This document shows, piece by piece, positions 22,450 to 33,244 of a stretch of 64,000 nucleotides of DNA; within the stretch, counting starts at the first letter, position 1, and every line of letters starts with the position of its first letter. Under the pieces are notes generated by a model, which ran no database searches, was not told where the DNA came from, and was given only the letters and a program-made list of their open reading frames with translations. The translations under genes and the position numbers were made by a program. Source of the stretch: Allacma fusca (lineage: Eukaryota > Arthropoda > Collembola > Symphypleona > Sminthuridae); assembly GCA_947179485.1 (NCBI GenBank), contig OX359246.1, forward strand, positions 18,290,001 to 18,354,000, read 5' to 3'.

Positions 22450-22835
22450 CAGGGATCGGATTTTTCGGAAGATTTTTCCAGGGAAAAAATATTTCTGGTA
22501 GGTTAAATTTTAAAGGGAAGGGATTTTGTTTTGCAAACAAGGATTTTTAAATTCGTTGATCTTTTTTTGCCAGGGATTTTTAAATTCGTTGATCTTTTTT
22601 TGCCAGGGATTTTCAAATTGGTTGACATGTTTCAGGGAAATTTGTTAGACAAACAGGAATTTTTAGATTGGTTTATTCTATTTGACAGGATTTGACGTAT
22701 TGTGGTGAAGTATTTTTTATTACTTTTTTTAGCAGGAAGTTTGGAATCGTTGAGGACCTCTCTGCGGGGACATTTGATTCAGCAGGGAAATTTAAAAATG
22801 ATTTTCCAGGGAGATTTAGAAAAATCCGACCCCTG
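22450..22835. mobile_element. hAT-like non-autonomous element, 386 bp, TSD CGTTTT(T/C)A
   Basis: Ends CAGGGATCGGATTTTTC and GAAAAATCCGACCCCTG form a 16-of-17 inverted repeat. Flanks CGTTTTTA (22442-22449) and CGTTTTCA (22836-22843) match at seven of eight positions. The interior iterates CAGGGATTTTTAAATTCGTT-like words. It lies only 64 bp from the element at 22908. Confidence 0.8.
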
Positions 22836-22907
22836 CGTTTTCATGAGAAACAATAAATTGCTACACTCTGTCCTCATGAGGATGTGCATCTATGCTTGTA
22901 TCCGCAC

Positions 22908-23423
22908 TAGTGGTCGGACCAGTTCAGTTCAAAACTGAAAATTTCAGTTCAGTTCAGTTCAGTTTGGTTCATACAAATTTTGGTTCAGTTCGATAAACAA
23001 ACCAAACTGATTGGTTCGGTTTCAGCGTAAAACTGAACTGAACTGAATCGTTTGAACTGATTTTTACGCATGCACAATAAAGCCTGTTTCTGTCATGACG
23101 CACTTATCATTTCTGACGGTTGCATTTGCCATGCTATATATTTATACATATATAAGAACGTATCTTATATGTATATATGTGTGTATGTACAAACATATAT
23201 TATATATATTGTACTTACCAAAACGGAAACTATTTGCGTTATAGTTTTAACCTGGCGCGTTAAACTGTTTTGTAATCAGTTCAGTTCAGTTCATAGATGA
23301 AACTGGACTGAACTGAACCGAAAAATAGCTAACTGAACTGAAATTTTGATTTTCAATTCAGTTCACTTTGTGAACCGAACTAAACTGAATTTTGCAAACC
23401 AAACTGAACTGGTCCGACCACTA
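22908..23423. mobile_element. hAT-like non-autonomous element, 516 bp, TSD ATCCGCAC
   Basis: A 22-bp perfect terminal inverted repeat begins TAGTGGTCGGACCAGTTCAG. An exact 8-bp duplication ATCCGCAC lies at 22900-22907 and 23424-23431. Both arms are built from GTTCA/TGAAC words for about 100 bp, around a TA-rich microsatellite-like core. There is no coding sequence. The perfect ends and target duplication point to a fairly recent insertion. Confidence 0.93.
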
Positions 23424-23599
23424 ATCCGCACTGTGTGGACTTCATCGATGGAACGATCATAGAGCACTCAACACAGTCCCAATTAAATTTGGTGACAGTC
23501 AGTATTTCAAAATATTTTTAAACACACCCAATCTTCAATAACAAATGGAATGAAATTATTCTTACTTTCACTCCCGGAACTGAATTTCTTTCAACGTTG

Positions 23600-24090
23600 T
23601 TACTATCCTGGAGAATCCTCCACATATTCCTCAACATAGTGACTTTATGTAAACTGTAATTGGTGTTGAAATTTGAAATGTCTTCCAATTTTTAATGCCT
23701 TTTTGACAAATTTAAAATTATTTAAATTCATTCACTGAGATTTTTTTTTTTAATCTTATTGTATATAAAATCCGCTCGTTAATTTCTCGAGTCGTTATGT
23801 ACGTCTCGACTCCTGCAGTTGAATTTTCCACAACTATGGCTCTCCTCTTCTTATGAACCGTCCCCACAATTCTGAACATAATAACAGAACTGGAAAATCT
23901 CCAGACAAGTAATTTCTGAACGACAGTCAAATCTCTTACAACCAAGTGTCACAAGTTTTTTTTGAAGCACATTTTAAAATTGGTACACAATTCATAACTT
24001 TTTTAATACCTCTTCGAAAATAAAACTAACTTATAACTCAATAACTTTCTTAAGCCCTGGATTCATAATTTTTGAGCTAGTGACTCTATG
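23600..24090 (+). repeat. Dispersed repeat U3, copy 1
   Basis: The ordered modules match 59200-59640: TTTGACAAATTT..., AAAATCCGYTCGTTA, CTCCTGCAGTTGAATTTCC, CCCCACAATTCT, CAAGTGTCACAAGTTTTTT, CATAACTTTTTTA, CCCTGGATTCATAATTTTTG. Partial copies lie at 25310-25560, 40330-40510 and 52960-53010. A minus-strand frame across 23718-23945 stays open here, but its frame is not kept in the 59-kb copy, so it is not called a gene. Confidence 0.6.
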
Positions 24091-24139
24091 AGTCAATCCA
24101 CTTCATTCCGCTTCAAATTCCGCTTTCGAGTTTTCACGC

Positions 24140-24870
24140 CACTCTATCCATTTTAACGAGCAATTCCTAGAGTATGTTATATCTAATGAAATAAGTAAAT
24201 CACTTTGAGTCTGAAAGAATCAAAATTAAAGTGAAAATAAATTTTAAAAACTTTCTGCCTAAATTTGGAATTTCTCCATCATCATAATATGACCAATAAA
24301 TTTTAAACAAATTAATTATATCAGATTCATTATGTCGAATAAAAGTTAAGGGGTTAATATTCAAAATTTGATCGTAAATATTTAAAAATCCAGTCAAAAT
24401 TTAGGAATAGCGACAAGCAAAGCGTGAACGTAAATCAAATGGTAACCGAAGAAATTAATCCAGTGTAGTTTATTAAAGTATGACTTTCACATCACTTCAT
24501 TCACATGGGTCGATATTTGAGGTCACAGAGTCAAGGAACATCAAACAAAGTAGATTTTTTTCTAAGCGTTGATGTCTTCATTGCAAGAATCGTCCAAAAT
24601 TAGAATTTGAAAAAGATTCTCTCGTAGGAATTCTCCAATGAAGTTTTTGATTTTTGAAAATTATTGCTTCGCAAATAAAGGAAGATTGAGTATTTAGTTC
24701 CTGGACAATTCAAAAAATGTTATTTTTATGTATATACATACTACATTAACATGCGAGCACTTTTTGAATTGACGTTTAATTACTTGTTTTGAAAACATTT
24801 GTATGTGAAATTTTTAACCCCGTTAGAAATCAATAATTGTAAAGGGGTCCACTATTACGAGGATTCAAGA
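24140..24870 (+). repeat. Dispersed repeat U1, copy 2
   Basis: This is the counterpart of 10430-11340 (GGGTCGATATTTGAGGTCAC, AGAGTCAAGGA, GAAAAAGATTCTCTC, CTTGTTTTGAAAACATTTG). It directly follows repeat U3, so the two may be parts of one larger repeat. Confidence 0.6.
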
Positions 24871-25568
24871 TTTTTAAAATTTTGAGTGAGAATAAAAAAA
24901 ATAGGAACTTCTAAAGAGAACCCGGGAGGGGGCAAATGTTATAGGTCATCCTGTACATCCAAATTAAAAAAATAAATGCTGCATAAAAAAATAATAAATG
25001 ATATTTAATTAGAAATTGTCTTTTTAGTATTTAATATTTTAGTATTTAAAAGTCTCATCTTAAAAAGAAATTAAAAATTCAGGACGTCACTGAAATATGA
25101 AAACTTTTGTTGGGCTGGTTTTCCAGATTATTCAATTCTGTAATTAGGGCTTCTAAGTAAATTACAATTTAACAATTTATATTTGGTTTGCATACACCAA
25201 AGAAAACTTTTTGACTCTAGTTTCAACATTTTGAATGAGCCATTTTAGAATCTGGAAATATTTTTCTCACTAAACTCAAAACATGCTTATTAAAAGTGTT
25301 TCAAATCCTTTTGCACATTTTTGCTCCTAGAGTGGAATTTCCACAAAGTGACTCCATTTTTTACGGATCATACCCACAATTCTTAACGAGTGTAGCTAAC
25401 TGGGAAAGCTCTTTTCTGAAAGACAAAAACATTTCTTACAAACGAGCGTCTGAAGCTGCTTGAATCAAATTTTGATATTTGAGTACACATTTCATAACTT
25501 TTAAGAACTTTTCCGAAAACTACCCAGACTTAACGCTCTACTTAACTTCTGGGTCCACAACTTTATAA
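24871..25568. other. Non-coding stretch with partial U3 copy
   Basis: No gene is seen. From about 25310 the sequence resembles repeat U3 (TTTTTACGGATCATACCCAC, AATTCTTAACGAG) and is interrupted at 25569 by the transposon there; the U3 phrase resumes as CTAGTGGA at 25996. Confidence 0.4.
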
Positions 25569-25992
25569 GGGAGCGTTCACAAATGACGTCATCCAAAATA
25601 CTGGTTTTTAGGCACCCAGTCACACACTTGTCATCAGACATCATCATGTGATGAAACGACGCACCCACCCCATGTAATGACGTCATCATCACCAGGGCTG
25701 CACAATTGAAAATGCCCTGGGTTTTATGCCTGCCTACCTAAAAATGCCCTGAAAATGCCCTGAAAATGTCTTAATTTGAAAATGCCTGGCATTTTCGGCA
25801 AGTAAGCAAGTCGAAGCAGGTTGAATGAAACTACCAAAACAGTTAACGGTTAAGCTAAAAAATCGTTGGTAACATTCGTCGGTTGATGACATCATCATTT
25901 GGTCAAATCCACCATACCACTGCGTCATCAACATCATCATCTCCCATTAGCACCCACCCACTAATTTGATGACGTCATTTGTGAACGCTCCC
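25569..25992. mobile_element. MITE with TAA target duplication (Harbinger-like), 424 bp
   Basis: The ends GGGAGCGTTCACAAATGACG and its exact complement form a 24-bp perfect terminal inverted repeat. Flanks are TAA (25566-25568) and TAA (25993-25995). A 3-bp TWA duplication with G-rich ends fits PIF/Harbinger-like elements; the class is inferred from these only. The interior has TGACGTCATCATCA words. A piece rich in AAATGCCCTG words (25694-25800) seems to have been captured inside, but its right end is not defined. Confidence 0.8.
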
Positions 25993-26188
25993 TAACTAGT
26001 GGAATAATTTAAAAAGTTTTCAAAATCTGGAAAAGGATTTCCAAAATGAAGCGGGAACTATACATTTCCCACCACACTTCCTTATATGGGCTAGAGGGGG
26101 TAAATCTATTCTTGAAGACCTGTAAAATTGGTTGCTCAATTCGTGTTGGAAATCGTTGAGGTTGATACACATAAATATATATATACGC

Positions 26189-26400
26189 ATTCAAACTTGA
26201 ATTCCGATTCAAACTTGAATTCCGATTCAAACTTGAATTCCGATTCAAACTTGAATTCCGATTCAAACTTGAATTCCGATTCAAACTTGAATTCCAAATC
26301 AAACTTGAATTCCGATTCAAACTTGAATTCCGATTCAAACTTGAATTCCGATTCAAACTTGAATTCCGATTCAAACTTGAATTCCGATTCAAACTTGAAC
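26189..26400 (+). repeat. 18-bp minisatellite, about 11.8 copies
   Basis: The unit ATTCAAACTTGAATTCCG is repeated almost perfectly, with one variant unit (CCAAATCAAAC) near the middle and a divergent end. Because 18 is a multiple of three, both strands read as open hexapeptide repeats; these frames have no start context or domain and are by-products of the repeat. The unit contains the palindrome GAATTC. Confidence 0.95.
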
Positions 26401-28864
26401 TGCTATTCAATATCTGAAAATAATTAAGAAATTGTATGAATCTTTAAAAAAAAATACGATATCATTCTTTGCTTTAATTATTCTTGATAATTTTGGTGTT
26501 AATGGAGATGACATCTGTGCTTCACTTTCAAAGCTCTCAAGGGGCAGGATTTGATTCTAGTTTCACTTTCTTTGGTTTAAAATTGACGCCTCAGGCATCA
26601 TTAACGTCCCACAAAGCTTATGAGGTTTGTTTTATAAAGCTTCAATACAAAATACATATTCAATCTTGCCTCCTATATTTGCGCTCTAAAACTGCAATAT
26701 TTGTGTAAAATACAATATTTGGGTAAGGAGCGAAATGATCACATCCGACATTGAAAGAAAAATAATTCATCAAAATTGAAAGAAACAGGAATCAAAATTT
26801 GTTTTGTAACTATAGTTACAAATTATTACCCAATAGATTGTTCGTCAAGTACAATTGGAATAAATATTGCAAACTGATCTATAATTTAAAAATTATGTAA
26901 GTATATAATCTTGGTTATTTTTAATTATTATATTATTATTATTATACCGTAATTATTTGTGTTTGTTTTTTTTTATTAAAGTATAGATAGACCGATTATG
27001 AACACATTTGTTGTTTGAAAGCTCGCTATTTGTAGTAAAGAATGGATTTCACTGAAACCAATTTAAATAGTAAACACCTGAGGTGATTCATCTGAAAAGG
27101 ATTCTACATGAATCGGGTCACTTTTAAAAAACTTGATTGATAAGTTTAATTTTGAATTCCGGTTTAATTGTTTTTACAAATATTACAAAAATAAACTAGA
27201 ATAAATCATTAAAATACTTCAAAACTTGTAGTACAACAATCATTTCATGTGACAGTATTCTCATACTGATTATTATATTACAATAATTATTCGAAACAAA
27301 TACGGGAATTTATACCGAAAATTTCATTTCAAATCCCTAGTTTTGTAACGTGAAAGTATCGTTTTTAAAAGTTACAATTTATTATAGTTTAGGGGGTTGG
27401 AGTTCAATTATAGTCTGAATGTGTAAAATGCCCAAGGCTTGGGCCGGGGAACCACCAATTAATAAAAGTTGAAACAAATGTTTAATTTACACGCCACTTG
27501 AAATATTATTTGGGATGAGCGGAAACATTTAGTAACGCAGTTAAGTTTTCACAAAGCCATTCACATTAATTATTTTGAGTTGCAAATTACTATGGCATAC
27601 TCTCTGCATTTTAATTAAACCAAATGAATGATATAATTGCCATCTTTTCAATTTTAGAACTTCGTCTGAGTATTTAAAATGTAGCTTTAAAATTGCAAAG
27701 GACGTTTTGACAATTTAGTTAATAAAAAATGTAATATTGTGTATTATGCAGGCGGGTTGCAAAATTGAAAGTGACATGGCATTTTCGGCTTTATGCCTGC
27801 TCAAAATGCCCTGGAACATGGGGCATTTTCATTTTATGGCACTTTATGCATTTTGGGCATATTCAGTCTAGGGCAGGCATTTTTGTAATTTTTTCGATTT
27901 GAGCTTTAGCTATCCACTAATTTGTCATACTAAGTCACAAAACAATATCTTTAAATAGACAATTTTATGAAAAACAAATCATTATTTTGCATTTTTTTTA
28001 CTGTTACACAACTACAGTATTAAGGTCTCGATCGCATGGATGATGATGCATGCTTGTAAGACTTCGCGAGCAAACATTATTGTAGAGATGCAACACACAA
28101 AAATTTAAAACTGACACGAATCCCATAGTTTAAACACTGGACATCTGCAAAAAGTAATTTTTGCATTGGAAAATTGTGGACTCCTAAAATTAGTGTTTTA
28201 CTTGGAGCAATATAATTTTTTACTATAGAAGCTCCAAGTTTTGAAATATTTTACAACGGCAAGTTCGTATGTTTTAAAGTTACAAAATCAAAAGTATGTT
28301 AATTACTAATGTAACTTCGTTTTTTATAGACATTTTTGTGTTGTATTTTTTGCTATTACCAAAATTTCAATCATCCACAGACAGTGGTCAAATCTTTCTC
28401 ATTTCTTATATTATTACCCGGTCTGCCTGCTACGAATCCCCACCTTCACCTCAAGTACCTATACATCACTGAATACCTCTCGTGCTCCCTTTATTACATT
28501 AATACCGTCAATAAAACCAAACACCAAATATTACTTAACAGTATTTATTTTTTTTCCAAGGTACATCATTTATTTCCTTCAAAAGTATATAAGTTCACAT
28601 ACAATGTTGTATTTAAGGAAATTTTCAAAGGATAATTTAACAATTGAATGTTAAAGCGGGACTAACTTCTAGCCGCCATGTACGGGTCAAGCATGGGGCA
28701 TGGGCAGGGTCTTGGTGGGAAGTTCCCAATTGCCATCAACCATGATATATTTCTTGAATTATTCCAATATTTCAAGTCTTAAATCTCATTATACGCATGC
28801 ATATTCTAGCGTCTATGTAAGAGTATCCCGAACCTATAAGTAACTATCCCAGTTCTAATTCTAA
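26401..28864. other. Repeat-rich non-coding stretch
   Basis: Holds a diverged piece of the duplication (near 26720: GGGTAAGGAGCGAAATGATC, compare 13195 and 61859), the recurring CGCCACTT module at 27492-27500, and GGCATTTT words at 27765-27870 that look like a decayed short-word element. No gene is recognised. Confidence 0.4.
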
Positions 28865-29095
28865 CTAATTCTCCAAGTGAATTTTGTGTTTTACGGAGCC
28901 CTATCAAACTCAAGCATGACATTAGTACTCAAAACGCAAAAATAATTCAGTTCAATTAAGTTAGTTTTGAACAAAGTTTTTATAGTCAACAAAGTTTTCA
29001 TCATCTTCTCAACATTCATAGCCGCAGCTCACTTTTATTTTTGATTAGGTCCAAGCAAAACCAGAACTCACAATCCAGAGTTGACAGACCTAACA
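28865..29095 (+). pseudogene. Relic of the receptor gene's front third
   Basis: Aligns with 6545-6735 of the intact receptor gene (CAAACTCAAGCATGACATTA, TTGAACAAAGTTTT, CAGCTCACTTTTATTTTTGA, CCAAGCAAAACCAGAACTCA). The frame is destroyed by indels. It is followed directly by block R and the broken WAP-like gene. Confidence 0.8.
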
Positions 29096-29104
29096 AAAAG
29101 CCAG

Positions 29105-29700
29105 AAGGACAAGTATAGGTATCTATCAATGCTCGTAAGGCCAGAATTATGGGAAAATTTCCCTCGGAATCAAGTTTGTCTTTTAATACTGCTATCCACC
29201 CCAGTAGTATCAGGCGGCGTTATTTTTTACGAAAACGAAAATTAAGATTTTTCAGATAAAAATAATAAATAAAAGCACAAATCATTTACTTCTTAGCGTG
29301 CTAAATAGTATAAACAAAATTATTTCCAGGAAAGTCCCTACAAGTCAAATGTTTCAAAAAATGTGTTTAATCCCAAAATCTGGTATAAAAATGTCGATAT
29401 CAGGACTACCTCTACCGTCTATCTCACATTCGTTCCCGGTTTGAAATCACCACAGACAATTTGCTGCATAAAAAGCGTGAAAATGTCCACGAGAAATATT
29501 CGCATTATTAACATAATTATTCCTAGGAAATTTTCGTCAAATGTTTTTAAACATGGTTTCAGCGGCAATATCTTGTATAACAATGTCAACATCAGAACAT
29601 CCCCGTCGTTCTAAAGATTAAAATCGCCATAGACAATTTACAGCATAAAAAATGTGTAAAAATGGTACTTTTTTTCAAGTGGCATGCATGATGCATTAAT
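29105..29700 (+). repeat. Upstream block array before WAP-like copy C
   Basis: The same block R units as at 17250-18110, but the two units are fused near 29490 (AAAATGTCCACG joins GAGAAATATTCG), which fits unequal recombination or deletion between the repeats. Confidence 0.7.
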
Positions 29701-29795
29701 ATCGCAAAAACTTAAACACAATCGTTGCTACTTGACTAAGTTTAATAATGCAAAGTTAATGATAATAAAATACGATTGTATGCGAAACTCTTACC

Positions 29796-29933
29796 TATTT
29801 ATAGTTCAGTGTTCAGTACGACCCCACAGCGAGCAGCGATCATTATAACTATTGCAGTAAACATAAAATTGTAAAAGTAGTTCATACTCTTGACTGAAAG
29901 GTAATATTCTGATTACGTTAATTACCTACCAAA
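29796..29933 (+). promoter_or_regulatory. Conserved promoter/5' UTR block, copy C
   Basis: TATTTATAG at 29796-29804 followed by TTCAGTGTTCAGTACGACC, nearly identical to the promoter of copy A, with the same 138-bp spacing to the ATG position. Confidence 0.55.
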
Positions 29934-31063
29934 ATGAAGCTCTCCAGTTTTTGACAATTTTCCTACTATCTGTAATTATCCATTACCATGGGAATGTCTC
30001 AGGACAACAGTAAGTAAACACTAATTTCTAAATTTCCACTACTGTCTGTAAATTTTAGGGTGTTACACCAGGAGTGTCAAAATAGACCCAAGTGGAATAA
30101 TTACCCCGTTCTGATCTCCGTGGCAGTGGCAATCCCGTAAACATTTTAATATATTCAGATGGTTTCAAAATTTCGACTCTCAAAATTGAGAAAAAAGGGT
30201 TGTAAGAAGGCCTCGAATTTGATTAATGATTCCTATGGAGTTTTGAAAGCAAATAGAACGATTCATGTAAGTTCAATCAGTAACATATTTTTATTAAACT
30301 GAGTTTAGGGTGAGTTGGGGTTCTCACTCAAATATATCTATATACTAGGTCATTAATAACTTATTTTAGAGAAATTTTCATGAGCTTCGTAAAATAATCA
30401 TGCTTTTGTTTCAAAATTGATGTAAACTTGCTAACGAATAATTATAAATACTTATTTTGTCCAGAATGTCAACGCTGTTTTTCGCCAAGAAGAGTTTATT
30501 TGAGCCCAGGACTTTCCCTCACCAGATTTAAGTGTACTTTATTGAAATTTTTAAAGATTTTTTTTTAAACACGTGGAGTAGAAATCAAAATTAGAAAAAT
30601 ACCAAAGATGTTATAGACCAATTTGCTCAGGTTGTCAAAAATATGGTTTACAAAATGTTTTCCCAAACGATCTGAACCTTGGTTCTAAAGGAGCAAATCA
30701 TACATGTCTGCATGTTTGAGTTCAGACTGTTGAAAGAATGGTAATTCACGTATTTTTGAATGGTTCCTTTATTTGTTGTAAGATGAATTAGATTGTTTTC
30801 AAATAGAAAGGTAACCTCTTCGTATTATGAATATAAACACTACGACCTTAAGAAGCTATTTAAATTTGTGTTATTAATAATTGTATAATTATATAATTAA
30901 TATTTGACAGAGGTGCCAAAATTTGTGGGATGCCCAGGACATCACCTTGTGAATTGCATACATACGGGCTCCAATCATCCGGTGTTCCGACAACGACGAA
31001 TGTGTTGATCGGGGTCGTGAAATTTGTTGTTTTAAGAACTGTGTCGTTGACTGCCATAGATGA
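29934..31063 (+). pseudogene. Broken WAP-like gene, copy C
   Basis: A third copy of the two-exon WAP-like gene, with recognisable signal-peptide exon, intron and cysteine-rich exon in the same order and spacing. It is not intact: about two breaks are apparent, so it is read as a fossil. The promoter block and 3' flank (GACTTCTTGACTTACTGGG and following) are still well preserved, so inactivation looks more recent than the duplication. Confidence 0.75.
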
Positions 31064-31529
31064 AAAGGGAAATCTCATTTATTGAAACATTTGTTGGGCA
31101 TTTAAAATTTAGTTAGTGCATTATTTGCATTAATTAAGTACTTACATGAATTAAAGTAATACAAATTGTTATTCTCAAATTTCCCGACAAATGAAAAGTG
31201 CCCGGTTTTTAATGAAATCTTAGACTTCTTGACTTACTGGGAAATTTTCATGAGAGGATTTATGCTTGCCTTACTTGATTGCTCTAATTAAATAAACAAA
31301 ATCCAGTGTATATCCATGTTAATTCTTTGCAACGGTAGGAGATGTTGTTATTTCAAGAGTCAAGTCTATAGCTGTTATTTAATAATTTAATTAATAAAAT
31401 TAAGTGCTGACTCCGTTTAATGACAGCTGTGTAATTATTCGTTAGATCTATACTTCGACTCTTCCTTATATATGCAGACGTTCAGGATGCGTTACAAAGG
31501 GTAAAATGTATCGTTTTTACCGTTACATT

Positions 31530-31640
31530 TAAAATGAGCGGCCAAGAGTGCCTTTTTAAAATTTACTTACGTTTGTGGAATTTACCTTCCTCTTATCAAT
31601 GTCAAGTCAACGGGGTCGTTCTAATTAGCACTATAAAGAG
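31530..31640 (+). pseudogene. Relic of the 5' end of a receptor gene
   Basis: Aligns with 6290-6390 of the intact receptor gene (TTTTTAAAATTTACTTACG, CTTATCAATGTCAAGTCAAC, GGGGTCGTTC). It is a short dead fragment that ends where the SEC14-like minus-strand gene remnant begins, so it probably marks the breakpoint that removed that gene's 3' exons. Confidence 0.7.
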
Positions 31641-31767
31641 TCCAATCAAAGGTAGATGCAAAATTCTTTATCAACTGAAATACTAAAAAGAAGATTCACT
31701 TAGTCTCAATTTTGTAATTAAGGTATTCTTGAAAGCATCTGTAAAAATATAAGGCATGAGATTGTAC

Positions 31768-32832
31768 CTGCCACCGAAAGCATGGAAGTGTAGCTGAAGC
31801 CCTCAAAATCCGCAATCATTACAATTTGCGTGACGGGAATGCCTCCCGAGTCTTTTCTATCTTTCAGTGCTAATGCTATTTCTGCAAGAATCATGTTTAG
31901 GTACTTTTAAAAATATTCCCTGCTCTCAGCTGTTTGCGATGCCGCTTTCACGTCAACCCGTCCAGGAAGAAGGATCAAAACTGTTGTTAACATATTTTAT
32001 CAAACAAGACCGTTTTTAAAATTCAAATTCTATATTTTATCCCATTATAATAAAGAATTCTGGATGTTTTTTTTGCTCTACAGGAATTTTGCAAGTCTAA
32101 AATAATGTCTGAGATTTTTATTTAATGCAAATAATACATATGTATCTACCGTTCATACACAATTACTTACACAAACCATTGTCTCTCGTGGTGCCAATAT
32201 GGTAAGGATACTGGTATCGGTACTCTGGGGTTGGGTCCCAGGACAAAATCTGGTCAATGTCGTTCTCCTTGCGCCATTCTATGCTCTGCGTTCAAAATTC
32301 AGTAAGAGCAGTATTGAGTGGTTAATAAATTCATAGACAATTTTATGAAGTCACCAAAATAAATTTCAGACAATTTGACTTTTCTACAACTTACCGTTCG
32401 TAACATATTTTCAGCAGCCTCCAAGTCCAAGTCCCGAGCTGTCACAGCATTAATTTCACAATTTCAGTTTTTTTTTCAGCCGGCAGGAAATCATGAAAAC
32501 AATAAAATTGACACTTTAGAATACACAGTGAAGTTGGGACAGTATTATTCATAATAATTATTATGGATTACGCCAGCTTTTCAGAAACACTATTAATTAT
32601 AATAATTACTTCTAATCCAACGGATCAAATTGTAGTTCGACATCCATTCCTCGTTTAAGTCTAAGTCAGTGATGCGTTTTCGGAACTGTGAAAATAAAAT
32701 AAATTTCCCAGTACATATGTAATTGCTTATTAAAATTTTTTAATAGATTATAGGGGGATTGTAAAATGCCCAAAGCCAGAATGTGCATACCTCGCCCAAA
32801 AGTTGCAGCTCCGTCAAATTTATCACTGACAT
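31768..32832 (-). pseudogene. Truncated SEC14-like / CRAL-TRIO lipid-transfer gene
   Basis: Five exons on the minus strand, all with GT-AG introns and matching phases: 32832-32791 (MSVINLTELQLLGE), 32685-32610, 32438-32395, 32285-32171 and 31980-31768. Together they encode the CRAL-TRIO N-terminal helices (FRKRITDLDL, YNLIRWIR, RDLDLEAAENML, WRKENDIDQIL) and the start of the lipid-binding lobe (GRVDVK, then TQIVMIADFEGFSY), the order of SEC14-like phosphoinositide/tocopherol transfer proteins. Exon 5 has an in-frame TAA (31909-31907) where the family usually has a hydrophobic residue, and the 3' exons for the rest of the lobe are absent: a receptor-gene relic begins about 130 bp further on. 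A transposon sits five bases upstream of the ATG. Read as a decayed gene; an allelic or assembly error at the single stop cannot be excluded, but the missing 3' end argues for a pseudogene. Confidence 0.85.
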
Positions 32833-32837
32833 TGTGG

Positions 32838-33236
32838 CAGGGTTGAAAAAAAACCGGATTTTATCAATAAAGGCCAAGCCAGTGGCAAAAAATGGTAACA
32901 ACCGGTTTTTATTGGACAGTGGATTTATTTGGATAGTATTAATTATGGCCATTTTGTACCAACCTATACAACAGCTCCAGGTCGGTTAGAACCGGATTTT
33001 AACCAATAATGACCAGGCCATTTCTTGCCACTTGGCAACCCTTTGTTAATGAATGCGTAATATTAGCCAAGCCAGTGGCAAGAAATGGTAGTAACCGGTT
33101 TTTATTGGACAGTGGATATATTTGGATAGTATTAATTGTGACCATTTTATACCAACCTATACAACAGGTCCAAGCCGGTTAGAACCGGATTTTAACCAAT
33201 AATGACCAGGCCATTTCTTGCCACTTGCCAACCCTG
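32838..33236. mobile_element. hAT-like non-autonomous element, 399 bp, TSD CATTGTGG
   Basis: Ends CAGGGTTG and CAACCCTG with an exact 8-bp duplication CATTGTGG (32830-32837, 33237-33244). Inside are two tandem copies of a unit of about 195 bp (AAGCCAGTGGCAAGAAATGG, AACCGGTTTTTATTGGACAG, AGAACCGGATTTTAACCAAT), each rich in AACCGG words, with an internal end-like TGGCAACCC near 33036. It is thus a dimer moved as one unit. It lies in the 5' UTR of the SEC14-like gene; read on that gene's strand, the target site includes the start codon. Confidence 0.93.
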
Positions 33237-33244
33237 CATTGTGG

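Noticed and set aside
23718-23945. Minus-strand frame with plausible composition (ENSTAGVETYITTREINERI)
   Set aside because: It lies in repeat U3, and the second copy (59200-59640) has stops throughout the same frame; probably chance or a very old relic.
26128-26427. Open frames reading as repeated SNLNSD or RNSSLN peptides
   Set aside because: They are the two-strand translation of an 18-bp minisatellite; no start context, domain or splice sites.
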